DNA of 64,000 nucleotides from Bordetella parapertussis (GTDB lineage: Bacteria; Acidobacteriota; Terriglobia; Bryobacterales; Bryobacteraceae), in assembly GCA_943328975.2 (NCBI GenBank), contig CALQCC020000005.1, positions 62,001-126,000 on the forward strand, read 5' to 3'. The translations under genes and the position numbers were made by a program. Below are positions 15,739 through 24,200 of the stretch, piece after piece. The notes beneath the pieces are model-generated. The model saw only the letters and a list, made by a program, of their open reading frames with translations, was not told the DNA's origin and did no database searches. Numbering within the stretch: position 1 is the stretch's first letter; every line of letters begins with the position of its first letter.

Positions 15739-16572
15739 TTAGTGCGTCATGGAGTAGATGACGTAGTTGATGCCGTAGTGATAGGCGAGCGTGGTCATCT
15801 CGGCGGGGTAGTAGGGGGCGTCGGCGTATTCCCAGGCGTCGCCCATGTCGGTGTTGGCGTTGATCGCCATGACTACGTGGCCCTTGGCGTCAGACATTTT
15901 GAACCAGCCAGGGGTGCCGACGTTGGCAACGCGGCCGCCTCCTTGCAGGTGGCGTTCGCCGGGGATGAAGGTGCGGTCCTTATCCTGAATGTCGTAGTGG
16001 ACATGCATCATCGGATCGGCTTCGGTCATCGGTTCGATGTCTTGTTCGGGGTAAACTTCCTTGGCAATCTGGCGGAAGTTGTCGCCTTCGTTGTCATACA
16101 TGTCGTCGGTCATGAGGAAGCCGCCGCGGTCGAGGTATTCACGCAGCCCCTTGAGCTCCTCTTCCGACATGATCATGTAGTTGTTCTGCGTGGAGTAGCT
16201 CCACGGGTAATCGTAGATCTTGGGATCGAGGATGCCGAAGTGGACCGGCTCGGAGATACCGATGAGGGTCAGGCGTTGGATGCCGACCGTCAGATGGTTT
16301 TCGGCGTCGGGGTAGTCTTGCGCCCACCAGCCGTTGGCTTGGCCTCGGCGGGAGACGTTGCGGAAGCCGCCGCCGCGATTGTCGCTGTACTCCAGGCGGT
16401 TGAAGGCGAACTCACCTTCGGGCGGGAAGTGGAAGTCGGATTGATCGCGAGCCTGGCCGCGGAAACCTCCGCCTCCGCCAAAGCCGCCACCGAAGCCACC
16501 GCGACGTTGCGCGAACGCTGCGACGGAGAGCAACAACAAGCCGCCGAGCACTACGGCCCAAATTCGTTTCAT
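15739..16572 (-). CDS. DUF4159 domain secreted protein
   Basis: A 277-residue protein with signal peptide (about 1-21), a glycine-rich segment (RGGFGGGFGGGGGFRG, about 24-39) and a DUF4159 domain: 'FNRLEYSDNRGGG', 'LDRGGFLMTDDMYD' and the C-terminal 'AYHYGINYVIYSMTH'. DUF4159 has a class-I-glutamine-amidotransferase-like fold related to BatA/GATase-like envelope proteins, with no assigned activity. Its ATG overlaps the stop of the upstream deacetylase-like gene (ATGA), so the two are translationally coupled. Confidence 0.8.
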   Translation of the reverse strand: MKRIWAVVLGGLLLLSVAAFAQRRGGFGGGFGGGGGFRGQARDQSDFHFPPEGEFAFNRLEYSDNRGGGFRNVSRRGQANGWWAQDYPDAENHLTVGIQRLTLIGISEPVHFGILDPKIYDYPWSYSTQNNYMIMSEEELKGLREYLDRGGFLMTDDMYDNEGDNFRQIAKEVYPEQDIEPMTEADPMMHVHYDIQDKDRTFIPGERHLQGGGRVANVGTPGWFKMSDAKGHVVMAINANTDMGDAWEYADAPYYPAEMTTLAYHYGINYVIYSMTH

Positions 16573-17615
16573 GCTGTTGCTGCGCTCCCTTCGACTAACG
16601 CGGTGACGTGGGCCGCAGTGGCCGACGCGAGTCCACTCAAATTGTAGCCCCCTTCGAGGACGCTTACCAGCCTACCATTTGCATGTTCGCCCGCGATGTT
16701 GAGCATGAGGCGGGTGAGGTCGGCGAAGTCGGCATCGGAGAGCGTGAAGCCGCCCAGAGGATCGCCCGCGCGCGAGTCGAAGCCGGCGGAGATGAGGACG
16801 AGTTCGGGCTTGAAGGCGTCGGCAGCTCGGCGGAGGTCCTCGCGGAAAGCGGTGACGATTTGGTCGCGGCCGGAGCCAGCGGGGAACGGTCGATTCATGG
16901 TGGTCCCCTGCCCTGCTCCGTCGCCGGTTTCGCTCGCGGGGCCGGTGCCGGGATACCACGGCCACTGATGCGTGCTGAAGAAGAAGACGGAGCCATCCTC
17001 ATAGAACGTGTCCTGCGTGCCGTTCCCGTGGTGCACATCCCAATCGACGATCAGCACCTTGCCGAGCCCGTGTTTGCGCTGGGCGTAGCGAGCGGCGACG
17101 GCGATGGAGTTGAAGATGCAGAAGCCCATGCCTTGATCGGGCCGAGCGTGGTGGCCGGGCGGGCGGACGGCGCAGAATGCGTTTTTCGCGGCTCCCGTAA
17201 TGACGGCGTCGACGGCGTTGAGCACTCCGCCGGTGGCCGCGAGCGCGACGTCGAGGGAGCGGGGGCTGATGGTGGTGTCGCCGGTGGAAAGCTCGGTGCG
17301 TCCGGCGAGGATGTCGCGGCGGGCGATGTCGATGTAGCGGCGCGAGTGGACAAGGGCGATCTCGTCATCGGTGGCGGGGCGCGGCTGGATGCGTGTGAGC
17401 GGCAGAGCGTTGATCGCGCCGAGAACGGCGTCGTAGCGAGAGGGCTGTTCGGGGTGGCCGGGGCCGGTGAGATGGAGCTTGTAGATGGGGTCGGCGAGGA
17501 GGGCGGTGGTGGCTTCGGCGGCGCCAAGGTTGGGGATGACTGTGGGCATGAGGGCGGCTCCCAGGGTCCATTGGAGCATGTTTCGACGCGAGGGGGATTT
17601 GCGGGACTCGGGCAT
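16569..17615 (-). CDS. histone deacetylase/acetylpolyamine amidohydrolase family enzyme with Tat signal
   Basis: A 348-residue zinc amidohydrolase. The catalytic set is complete: His155-His156 in 'RPPGHHARPDQG', zinc ligands Asp193 and His195 in 'DWDVHHGNGT', Asp280 in 'SAGFDSRAGD' and the transition-state tyrosine in 'LEGGYNLSG'. The N-terminus reads SRRNMLQ followed by a hydrophobic stretch ending in GAAEA, a twin-arginine signal peptide, so the folded metalloenzyme should be exported. Family members remove acetyl or other acyl groups from amines; most bacterial ones are cytosolic. The gene overlaps the DUF4159 gene by 4 bases. Substrate is unknown. Confidence 0.87.
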   Translation of the reverse strand: MPESRKSPSRRNMLQWTLGAALMPTVIPNLGAAEATTALLADPIYKLHLTGPGHPEQPSRYDAVLGAINALPLTRIQPRPATDDEIALVHSRRYIDIARRDILAGRTELSTGDTTISPRSLDVALAATGGVLNAVDAVITGAAKNAFCAVRPPGHHARPDQGMGFCIFNSIAVAARYAQRKHGLGKVLIVDWDVHHGNGTQDTFYEDGSVFFFSTHQWPWYPGTGPASETGDGAGQGTTMNRPFPAGSGRDQIVTAFREDLRRAADAFKPELVLISAGFDSRAGDPLGGFTLSDADFADLTRLMLNIAGEHANGRLVSVLEGGYNLSGLASATAAHVTALVEGSAATA

Positions 17616-17665
17616 TCGCTTTTCTTAAGAACCATTATCGTGCGCCTGAGATCTCTTCGTTCTAA

Positions 17666-18076
17666 TTAACGCGCCTTAGCCTCGTTCTGCTCCACCCGAG
17701 CTTTCACCAACTTCTTGACCAACGTCGCGGGGAGGGGTTTGTCTACGGGCATGTGGATGCCGCTCTTGGTGGTTTCGTAACCTTGGAGCTCGGCGGTGAA
17801 GGCGGATAGGGCGGAGCCGCTGCAGGCGAAGAGGGTGCAGTGGTTCTTGAAAGCGGCGAAGGCGACCAGGGCTCCTTTGTACTTGAACGTCGGGATGCGG
17901 TAGCTGATGGCTTCGGTGGTCTCACGAGGGGCGACGGCGCGGATAGTGGCGCGGAGCTTGAGGAGCGTGGTGCGGGCGGGCTCGGGGGTGGCGTCCAGGT
18001 ATTCGTCGATTGTTGATGGTGGGTTCGATGGCAGCTTCTTTATCTTGCCTCCATTATGTGCTTTAATGACGGCCAT
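17666..18076 (-). CDS. DUF1801 (YdhG-like) family protein
   Basis: A 136-residue protein with the DUF1801 pattern: 'STIDEYLDATPEPARTTLLKL', 'TEAISYRIPTFKYKGALVAFA', 'KNHCTLFACSGSAL' and the lysine-rich 'PLPATLVKKLVKARV'. Family members have a two-layer fold and unknown function, some being iron chaperone-like. Its ATG (18076-18074) overlaps the ATG of the next gene on the other strand by two bases, an unusual layout; a later start cannot be ruled out but no other good start codon lies before the conserved region. Confidence 0.75.
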   Translation of the reverse strand: MAVIKAHNGGKIKKLPSNPPSTIDEYLDATPEPARTTLLKLRATIRAVAPRETTEAISYRIPTFKYKGALVAFAAFKNHCTLFACSGSALSAFTAELQGYETTKSGIHMPVDKPLPATLVKKLVKARVEQNEAKAR

Positions 18077-18731
18077 GAGGATACATCTACTTCTGTTGGC
18101 CGGGCTGGGCCTGGTCGCGTTTGGGCAAGGGAACGAGGCGTGGAAGGGCGACCTTACGGGGACGTGGCAGCCTCCTTATACGCCGGACCTGATGCGCGGG
18201 ACGACGGCGAAACTGACTCCGTATGGCGAAGAGAAGTTCGCGAAGTTCGACGGCAAGCTCGATCCCTGTTTGCCGGTGGGTGTCACGCGGCAGATGAATG
18301 CTCCGGACCCTGTGCAGATCGTGCAGACCAAGGATCGCGTGGTGATCCTGTATGAGTCGTGGCATATCTTCCGCTCGATTCCGACGGACGGGCGGGCGCA
18401 TCCGAAGGACGTGTATCCAACGTGGATGGGGAACTCGACGGCGAAGTGGGATGGCGACACGCTGGTGATCGACGTGACTGCGATGCATGACGTGACGGCG
18501 CTGGATACGGTGGGGCATCCGCACAGCGATCAGTTGCACCTGGTGGAGAAGTTGCGGCGCACGGGTCCGACGACGCTGGCGTATGAAGTGACGGTGGACG
18601 ATCCGAAGGCGTATACGGCTCCGTGGACGCAGAGCCGGGTGTTGCAGTTGAGGCCCGGAGTGGAGCTCATGGAATACGTCTGCCTGGAGAACGAGAAGGA
18701 TCGCGAGCACCTGGTGGGGACCAAGAAGTAG
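18075..18731 (+). CDS. secreted 'GDTLV' family protein, function unknown
   Basis: A 218-residue secreted protein with a signal peptide ending in FGQ. It belongs with two other proteins in this window (24996-25817 and 26294-27145): all share C-x-P-x-G-x-x-R-Q, W-[DE]-GDTLV-[IV], H-x-D/E-x-LH-x-x-E and a D-P-x-A-Y-T-x-P segment. Here these read 'CLPVGVTRQ', 'WDGDTLVIDV', 'HSDQLHLVEKL' and 'DPKAYTAPW'. The family is common in Acidobacteria beside secreted enzymes and receptors; no activity is known to me. TTTAAT lies 7 bases before the ATG and no ribosome site is visible. An upstream in-frame ATG at 18066 is possible. Confidence 0.75.
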   Translation: MRIHLLLLAGLGLVAFGQGNEAWKGDLTGTWQPPYTPDLMRGTTAKLTPYGEEKFAKFDGKLDPCLPVGVTRQMNAPDPVQIVQTKDRVVILYESWHIFRSIPTDGRAHPKDVYPTWMGNSTAKWDGDTLVIDVTAMHDVTALDTVGHPHSDQLHLVEKLRRTGPTTLAYEVTVDDPKAYTAPWTQSRVLQLRPGVELMEYVCLENEKDREHLVGTKK

Positions 18732-18734
18732 CGG

Positions 18735-19715
18735 CTACAGCAGCCACTGCATGAAGCTGGATCCAACGTTGGTGAAGTCGAAGGCGTGCAGGCCGAAGTG
18801 ACCGGCGAGCTCCTTGCAGGCGAGGATGCCGCGCACGCTATTGCCTTGCGCGTCGAGCTTCGGGGAGTAGACGCTGATGCCGAGCTGTCGATTCACGACG
18901 CCGAAGATTCCGCCGCCGACGCCGCTCTTTGCGGGCAATCCAACTTCATAGGCCCAGCCGCCCGCGTAATCGTAGAGGCCGCAGGTGAACATCACCGTCA
19001 GTACGTACTTGATGAATTGGAAATCGAAGACGCGAGTGCCAGTGACAGGATTGGCTCCCATGTTGGCCAGCGTGGCGGCCATGAAGGCAACGTCCTGACA
19101 GGTGACTAACATGGAGCATTGCGCGAAGTACTGGTGCAGCGATTCGTTCACCTCTTCGTCGATGATGCCGAAGTTGCGCATGAGGTAGGCGATGGCTCGG
19201 TTGCGGTTGCCGGTGAGAGTTTCCGATTGCAGCACGTCGGGGTCGATGCGCAGTTGCCTGCCCGCGGCTCGACTCATTCGATCGACGAACGCCTGCACGC
19301 CCGCATCGACAGGCGACTGCTTGATCAGAGACGCGACCGCGATCGCGCCGGCGTTGATCATGGGATTGAACGGCCGGGTATTCTTCGCGTCCAGTTCGAT
19401 GGAGTTGAAGGCGTCTCCACTGGGTTCCACACCGACGTGTTTTAGGACTTTTTGAAGACCCTGCTGCTCCAGCGCCATCTGGAAGGCGAACGGCTTGCAC
19501 ATGGATTGGATGGTGAATTCTTTATCCCAATCTCCCGCTTTGAACACGTGGCCTTCGACGGTGGCCAGGCAGATGCCGAAGTGTTTGGGGTCGGCTTTAC
19601 CCAGCTCGGGAATATAGGTCGCGACGTCGCCATCGTCTACGTCTTTGAATTTTTCGTAGACGGAATCGACGATTTCCTGGATCTCTGATCCGACGCTGAC
19701 GGTAGCTTCGCTCAA
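18735..19715 (-). CDS. glsA: glutaminase
   Basis: A 326-residue serine-dependent beta-lactamase-fold enzyme that hydrolyses glutamine to glutamate and ammonia. Signatures: 'GDVATYIPELGKADP', the Ser-x-x-Lys motif in 'TIQSMCKPF', 'RPFNPMINAGAIAV', 'NFGIIDEEVNESLHQYFAQC' and 'PAKSGVGGGI'. Length matches bacterial GlsA. The start is TTG at 19715, preceded at exactly 6 bases by TAGACT, which suggests a leaderless transcript. It converges on the secreted-protein gene with 3 bases between stops. Confidence 0.92.
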   Translation of the reverse strand: MSEATVSVGSEIQEIVDSVYEKFKDVDDGDVATYIPELGKADPKHFGICLATVEGHVFKAGDWDKEFTIQSMCKPFAFQMALEQQGLQKVLKHVGVEPSGDAFNSIELDAKNTRPFNPMINAGAIAVASLIKQSPVDAGVQAFVDRMSRAAGRQLRIDPDVLQSETLTGNRNRAIAYLMRNFGIIDEEVNESLHQYFAQCSMLVTCQDVAFMAATLANMGANPVTGTRVFDFQFIKYVLTVMFTCGLYDYAGGWAYEVGLPAKSGVGGGIFGVVNRQLGISVYSPKLDAQGNSVRGILACKELAGHFGLHAFDFTNVGSSFMQWLL

Positions 19716-19727
19716 GAACTAAGTCTA
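19716..19727 (-). promoter_or_regulatory. -10-like hexamer 6 bases before glsA TTG
   Basis: On the minus strand TAGACT (19727-19722) is followed by TAGTTC and then the TTG start. No Shine-Dalgarno is present, consistent with leaderless initiation. Confidence 0.35.
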
Positions 19728-19801
19728 GAGGCGGATCGGGATTCGGTCCAATCAAAAGTTTGAATCGCCGCGGAAACATTTATGAATGTGAGAATGGATG
19801 C

Positions 19802-20182
19802 ATGAACGCCGTAAGGATGGACAAGTGGCTGTGGGCGGCGCGGTTCTACAAGACTCGTGCGCTGGCGGCGAAGGCGTGCGACATGGGGCGCGTGGTGGCG
19901 AACGGTCAGAATGCGAAGCCGGCTCGCCTGGTGCGAACCGGGGATTCGTTACTGGTGAGAAACGATGCTGCAGATTTCACTGTTGAGGTCCTGCTCTTGA
20001 GTGAGATGCGGGGACCCGCGGCGGTGGCGCAAACGCTGTATCGCGAGACCGAAGAGAGCATAGCCCTGCGTTTGAAGGTCGCGGCGGAGCGGAAGGTGAT
20101 GCTACACCCCGAGGGCGAGCGCGAAGGCCGGCCCACCAAGCGTGACCGGCGCGAGATCGGGCGGCTGCGAGGGCGGGATTAG
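19802..20182 (+). CDS. S4-domain RNA-binding protein, Hsp15 (HslR)-like
   Basis: A protein of 126 residues. The S4 domain starts at once: 'RMDKWLWAARFYKTRALAAK', then 'ACDMGRVVANGQ' and 'PARLVRTGDSLLV'. The C-terminus is basic (GRPTKRDRREIGRLRGRD), as in Hsp15, which binds stalled 50S subunits carrying peptidyl-tRNA and helps recycle them. ATG 19802 was chosen over the upstream TTG 19760; ATG 19817 directly before DKWLW is a further option. Other S4 proteins of this size exist, so the symbol is left open. Confidence 0.8.
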   Translation: MNAVRMDKWLWAARFYKTRALAAKACDMGRVVANGQNAKPARLVRTGDSLLVRNDAADFTVEVLLLSEMRGPAAVAQTLYRETEESIALRLKVAAERKVMLHPEGEREGRPTKRDRREIGRLRGRD

Positions 20183-20205
20183 GTTCGATAGACTGAACTC
20201 AATTC

Positions 20206-20688
20206 ATGCGGTTGCTCTGCTTCGCGGCGGGATTGTTATGGGTATTGCTGGCAAGTCTGCTTTTCGTGCTGGCCACAGTTGCATTCGACGTTTCCTCGGG
20301 CGGAAAAGAACGGGTCTTGAGCACGGTCTTCCTTCTTGCGCTGAGCATTCCAGTCGCCGCTCAACTGCGCACCACGCACCGGCAACTCCGGGAAATGACA
20401 ACCAACCGGATCGTACTGAAGTCAGATGGCATCGAGATTCGCCTCACTGGACGGTCGCGGGAATGGAAGGGCCTGTCGGACATTCCGGAGACTGACTGCC
20501 GTAAAGCGATCAGCCACCGATTGCGAGCGACACCACTCCCAGCGCTAGCCAGATACCGGCAAAGATGCCCCATTTTCGCTTGGCCGTCAAACCATCGGCC
20601 TTCACGGATCGCGCCTCTTCAAAGCGGATGGCCCGAGCGGCTCCCTGACCCGCATTGCGAGATTCCAGCGAAAACTGAGTGGCCGTAG
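20206..20688 (+). pseudogene. truncated PH-like membrane protein reading into antisense of the next gene
   Basis: The first 95 residues look real: two hydrophobic segments (MRLLCFAAGLLWVLLASLLF minus none, then 'STVFLLALSIPVAAQL') and a PH-like start 'NRIVLKSDGIEIRLTGR', similar in plan to the gene at 10344. After about residue 95 (near 20490) the composition becomes Arg/Pro-rich and the frame simply runs antisense through the minus-strand gene ending at 20510. A frameshift or deletion has probably removed the rest of the domain. A short functional protein cannot be excluded. Confidence 0.45.
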
Positions 20689-20860
20689 CGGAACCCATCC
20701 GGCCTTTTACTGTCTCGCCATTGGTCAATTCCACTTTGATCTCTCGACCCATGGACAGCTTGGCTACTTGTTGAGCTACGGTCTGTCCGGCGGCTTGCAA
20801 CGGCATCGTGCCCAGAACCAAGAGCGCGATCAGGATGCAACGTACGTGGACACGAAACAT
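20510..20860 (-). CDS. small secreted or membrane-anchored protein with Sm-like strand pattern
   Basis: A 116-residue protein: signal peptide (about 1-24, 'CILIALLVLGTMPLQAAGQ'), then 'GREIKVELTNGETVKGRMGS', which resembles the Sm/LSm-type strand pattern seen in several envelope proteins, and a C-terminal hydrophobic segment (KWGIFAGIWLALGVVSLAIGG, minus one residue) with no charged tail. ATG 20860 starts the signal peptide; the frame extends to 20890. Function is unknown. It follows the DUF2809-like gene by 26 bases in the same direction. Confidence 0.6.
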   Translation of the reverse strand: MFRVHVRCILIALLVLGTMPLQAAGQTVAQQVAKLSMGREIKVELTNGETVKGRMGSATATQFSLESRNAGQGAARAIRFEEARSVKADGLTAKRKWGIFAGIWLALGVVSLAIGG

Positions 20861-20886
20861 AGCGGGCTCTCGATCACGCCGCGCGG

Positions 20887-21282
20887 TCAAGCGCAGGCAG
20901 GCCTAGCGCCGCCTCCATCCACGAAATAGATACACACAATGCCGACGATGTAAGAGGCCAAATCGAGAAAGCTAAACTCCGTCCCGATGAGGCGCGCGCC
21001 CAGGCGTACGATGGGGTGGGCGCTGGCCGCCATTTGAGCGGGAATCAACGTGAGTTGAAAGAGCTCGATCGCGATCATGACCAGCGCTGTGGGCACGACC
21101 ACCGCAGCCCCTCGCCATACCAGACGCAGGATGACGTAGACCATGGCCGCGTACAAGGCGTCGCCCAGGTACTTATCGAAAAGCGCCCAGCCTGTATGGA
21201 AAACTCGCGACAGGATGCCAACCGCGATAATCGCGGCCAAGCTGAGGCCCCAGGGTGCCTGAGACCTCAAACTTTGCTGCAT
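20887..21282 (-). CDS. DUF2809-like membrane protein
   Basis: A 131-residue protein with four hydrophobic segments, for example 'GLSLAAIIAVGILSRV', 'LYAAMVYVILRLVW', 'VVVPTALVMIAIELFQLTL' and 'FLDLASYIVGIVCIYFVD'. The motif 'DKYLGDALYAAMVY' matches the DUF2809 family of small inner-membrane proteins with no known function. It lies 5 bases after the stop of the large TonB receptor gene on the same strand, so it may be the tail gene of that operon. Confidence 0.65.
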   Translation of the reverse strand: MQQSLRSQAPWGLSLAAIIAVGILSRVFHTGWALFDKYLGDALYAAMVYVILRLVWRGAAVVVPTALVMIAIELFQLTLIPAQMAASAHPIVRLGARLIGTEFSFLDLASYIVGIVCIYFVDGGGARPACA

Positions 21283-21287
21283 CGTGT

Positions 21288-24200
21288 TTAGAACGAAACG
21301 CGCGCGACCAAGGTGCCGTTGCGCGGCGGGTTCAACACACTCGAGGTATTGATCCAGCCGAAGCCAGCGGACGTTTTGCCGCTCGTCACCGTTTGCGTGG
21401 CTAGGGCGTTGGCGGACACCGGATTCACCTGCGAGGTCCGGTTGAAGATGTTATTGAACTCCAAACGGACGCTGAGGTTGGCGCGTTCGGTGAGGCGGAA
21501 GATGCGGCCGAACGCCATGTTCTCAGACGGACGGCGCTGATAGCGATAGTCGGTGTAGTAAGCGGCCGAGGTTCCCCACTGGCCGGCAGCGGGCTGCGCC
21601 CACGCCTTCGGATTCAGAACGAATTCCTTGTTGGGGTCGAAGCAGTGGCAATTCAGATCTTGCGTGAACGGTGATTCACCGGTGACGCGATTCGCGTAAG
21701 TACCGCGGAAGAGCAGCGTCGCGAGTTGATTCTGCGCGGCCGGTGACGGGATCGGCAGACCGCTGGCGTAGTTGACGAACATACCAAGGGTCCACTCACG
21801 CAGGCCCCAGGAGACGGCCTTCATCGCCGCGTGATCGCCGAGGCGCACGTTGGGGACCTGGTAGTTGGCGGAGATGTTGAACAACTGCGGCTGGTCAAAG
21901 CCGGAGAGGTACTTGTTGTTCGCGCGGTTGAACACGTCATTGGTGACTTGTCCGCCGGTGGTGGCCGCCGTGGGAGCGATGTCCGGGGCCGTGGCCAACT
22001 GGCGCTGCCAGGTGTAAGCGCTGCTGAGCGACAAACCGTGGGAGAGGCGCTTGGTGATCTTCACCTGCAGCGAGTCATACCAAGTCTTGCCCAGCGGCGA
22101 CCACAGAGCGATGATCGTCCCGAATTGCGGATACGGCCGCAGCGACTGCGCGACTGTGGAACCAGTCGGGAATCCTGCGTACGGAGCGCGATTGAAGCCG
22201 CGAGCGACGGCCGTGGCTGAGTTGACCGTGGCCGCCAGCAGGGTGCGATCCGCAGCGTTGCTGATATCCAGCCCGTTGTTCTTGAGCAAGGCGTTGGCCT
22301 GGTTCGCATTCACGTCCAGCAGACCGGGAGCGGTCCACCACACGCCGCGATTGCCGACGTAAGACGCTTCGACAACAAGGTCGCGGAAAACTTCGCGTTG
22401 CAGGCCGAGGCTCCACTGGATCTGGCGGGCAGGCCGACCCGCGTTCTGGTCGACCCACATTCTGGGAGCCGTCACGGTACCAGCGGGCGGATACTGGCCC
22501 GGGTCGAGATTCGGCCACGGGTAAACGGGAATCGTGATCCCATCGCGCAGCGTCATCACCGGTTGGCCGAACGCCGGGGTGGTCACAGGGTTCGGAACAG
22601 AGATCGCGGTGGTGGTCTGATTGTTGGTCGGAGTGCCGGAGAAGACGATGCCCCAGCCAGCGCGCAGAACGGTTTTGGAATTGATTTGGTAGGCGGCACC
22701 CAGGCGGGGGCCGAAGGCGAACGGATACACCTTCGCGAAGTTGCAGGAGCAGCGGCCCGGACCTTCGCCCTCAAAAATCACACCGCCCAGGCGATTGCCC
22801 GCGCTGGGGTTCTGCGTGAGCGGCGAGAAGTTCGGGTAGCGGCCGTACTGTTCTTTCGGGTAGCCCTGGTAGTCATAACGCAGGCCGTAGTCGAGCGTCA
22901 GTTTGCGGCTCACCTTCCAGGTATCTTGCGCGAAGAAGCCCCACGCGGATTGACCGACGCGCGCGGTGGGCGGATTCGCGATGTTCGCGGTCTGTACCGA
23001 TCCGAGCAGGAAGCTGGCGTACGGAGCTCCGACGATTCCGCCTTGAATGTTCTGTCCTTGCGTCGAAGGGAGTCCGCTCTGATCGCCGCTGAAGGTGAAC
23101 ACTCCGTTGCTGGCCGTGTAGAGCAGAGTGGGCACGCCTTCGATGCGCATTTCCGAACCGAACTTGTAAGTGTGATTGTCCTTCACCCAAGTCAGACTCG
23201 CGTTCGAAGTCGGCTTCTGGTAGTAGATGTTGCGATTGCCGTTCGGGCCCAGATTCTTGACGCCGCCCTGCGCGTTGCTGGCATTCTGAATCGCAGGGAA
23301 CATGCGCTTCACGGTGGCGCCCTTGAGGCCTAGCTCTTTTTCGGAATCGTAGTTGAGCACTTCCACGTCGTCGCTGAAGTAGTTGTCCTGATAGCCCGCG
23401 CCCAAGTGCAACAGCAGCGAAGGAGTCAAGGTGCGGTCGTAGTTCAAGCGATAGATGTGCGAGGTGATGAAGGTCCCGATCGCGCCGGAGATCAGCGGAG
23501 GCAAGCCATCGGCGCCGCCGGTGGTGTTGGAATACTGGCTGGCTGTGCCGATGCGCGAGAAGTAGAACGAAAGCTTGTCTTTGGCGCTGAGGTTGTGATC
23601 CAGCTTCACGGACGGAATCGTCGTCAAGCGATCGCTGACGTACGGATAGATGCCGTTGTTCACTTTCGCGGTCAAGTTGGTCGCCCCTGGAATCAGAGCC
23701 TGAATCTTGGCCGCCACAGGATCGAATCTTGCTACGGGAATCGAGTTGTTCGGAAACGGGTTGCGGATGATGGCTCCGTTGGGTGCCAGCGCCTGCGTGG
23801 CCGGATCGTAGATGGTGCCTTCGAGGATCGAGCGGCCCAAAGGATCGGTGGCCAGATTGCGGCCGGTCAGCGCGCCGTTGAAGTCACCCGCGCGATAGGC
23901 GGCCGTCGGTACGGTAATTTGTTGGTTGTTGATGCTCTTGAATTCGCGGAACTGTTCCAGGTTAAAGAAGAAGAACGTCTTGTCATGGCCGTTGTAGAGC
24001 TTAGGCAAGGAGATGGGACCGCCGAACGTCCCGCCGTAATCGTTGCGGCGCTCCACCGGTCGCAGTAGACCCTTGGGTCCGTTGGTGAACGGCGTGCCTG
24101 CGTTGAAAGCTTCGTTCACGAAATAGTCGTATGCGGAACCATGCCATTGGTTGGTGCCGGACTTCATCGTGTAGTTGAACAACCCGCCGCCGACCTGCCC

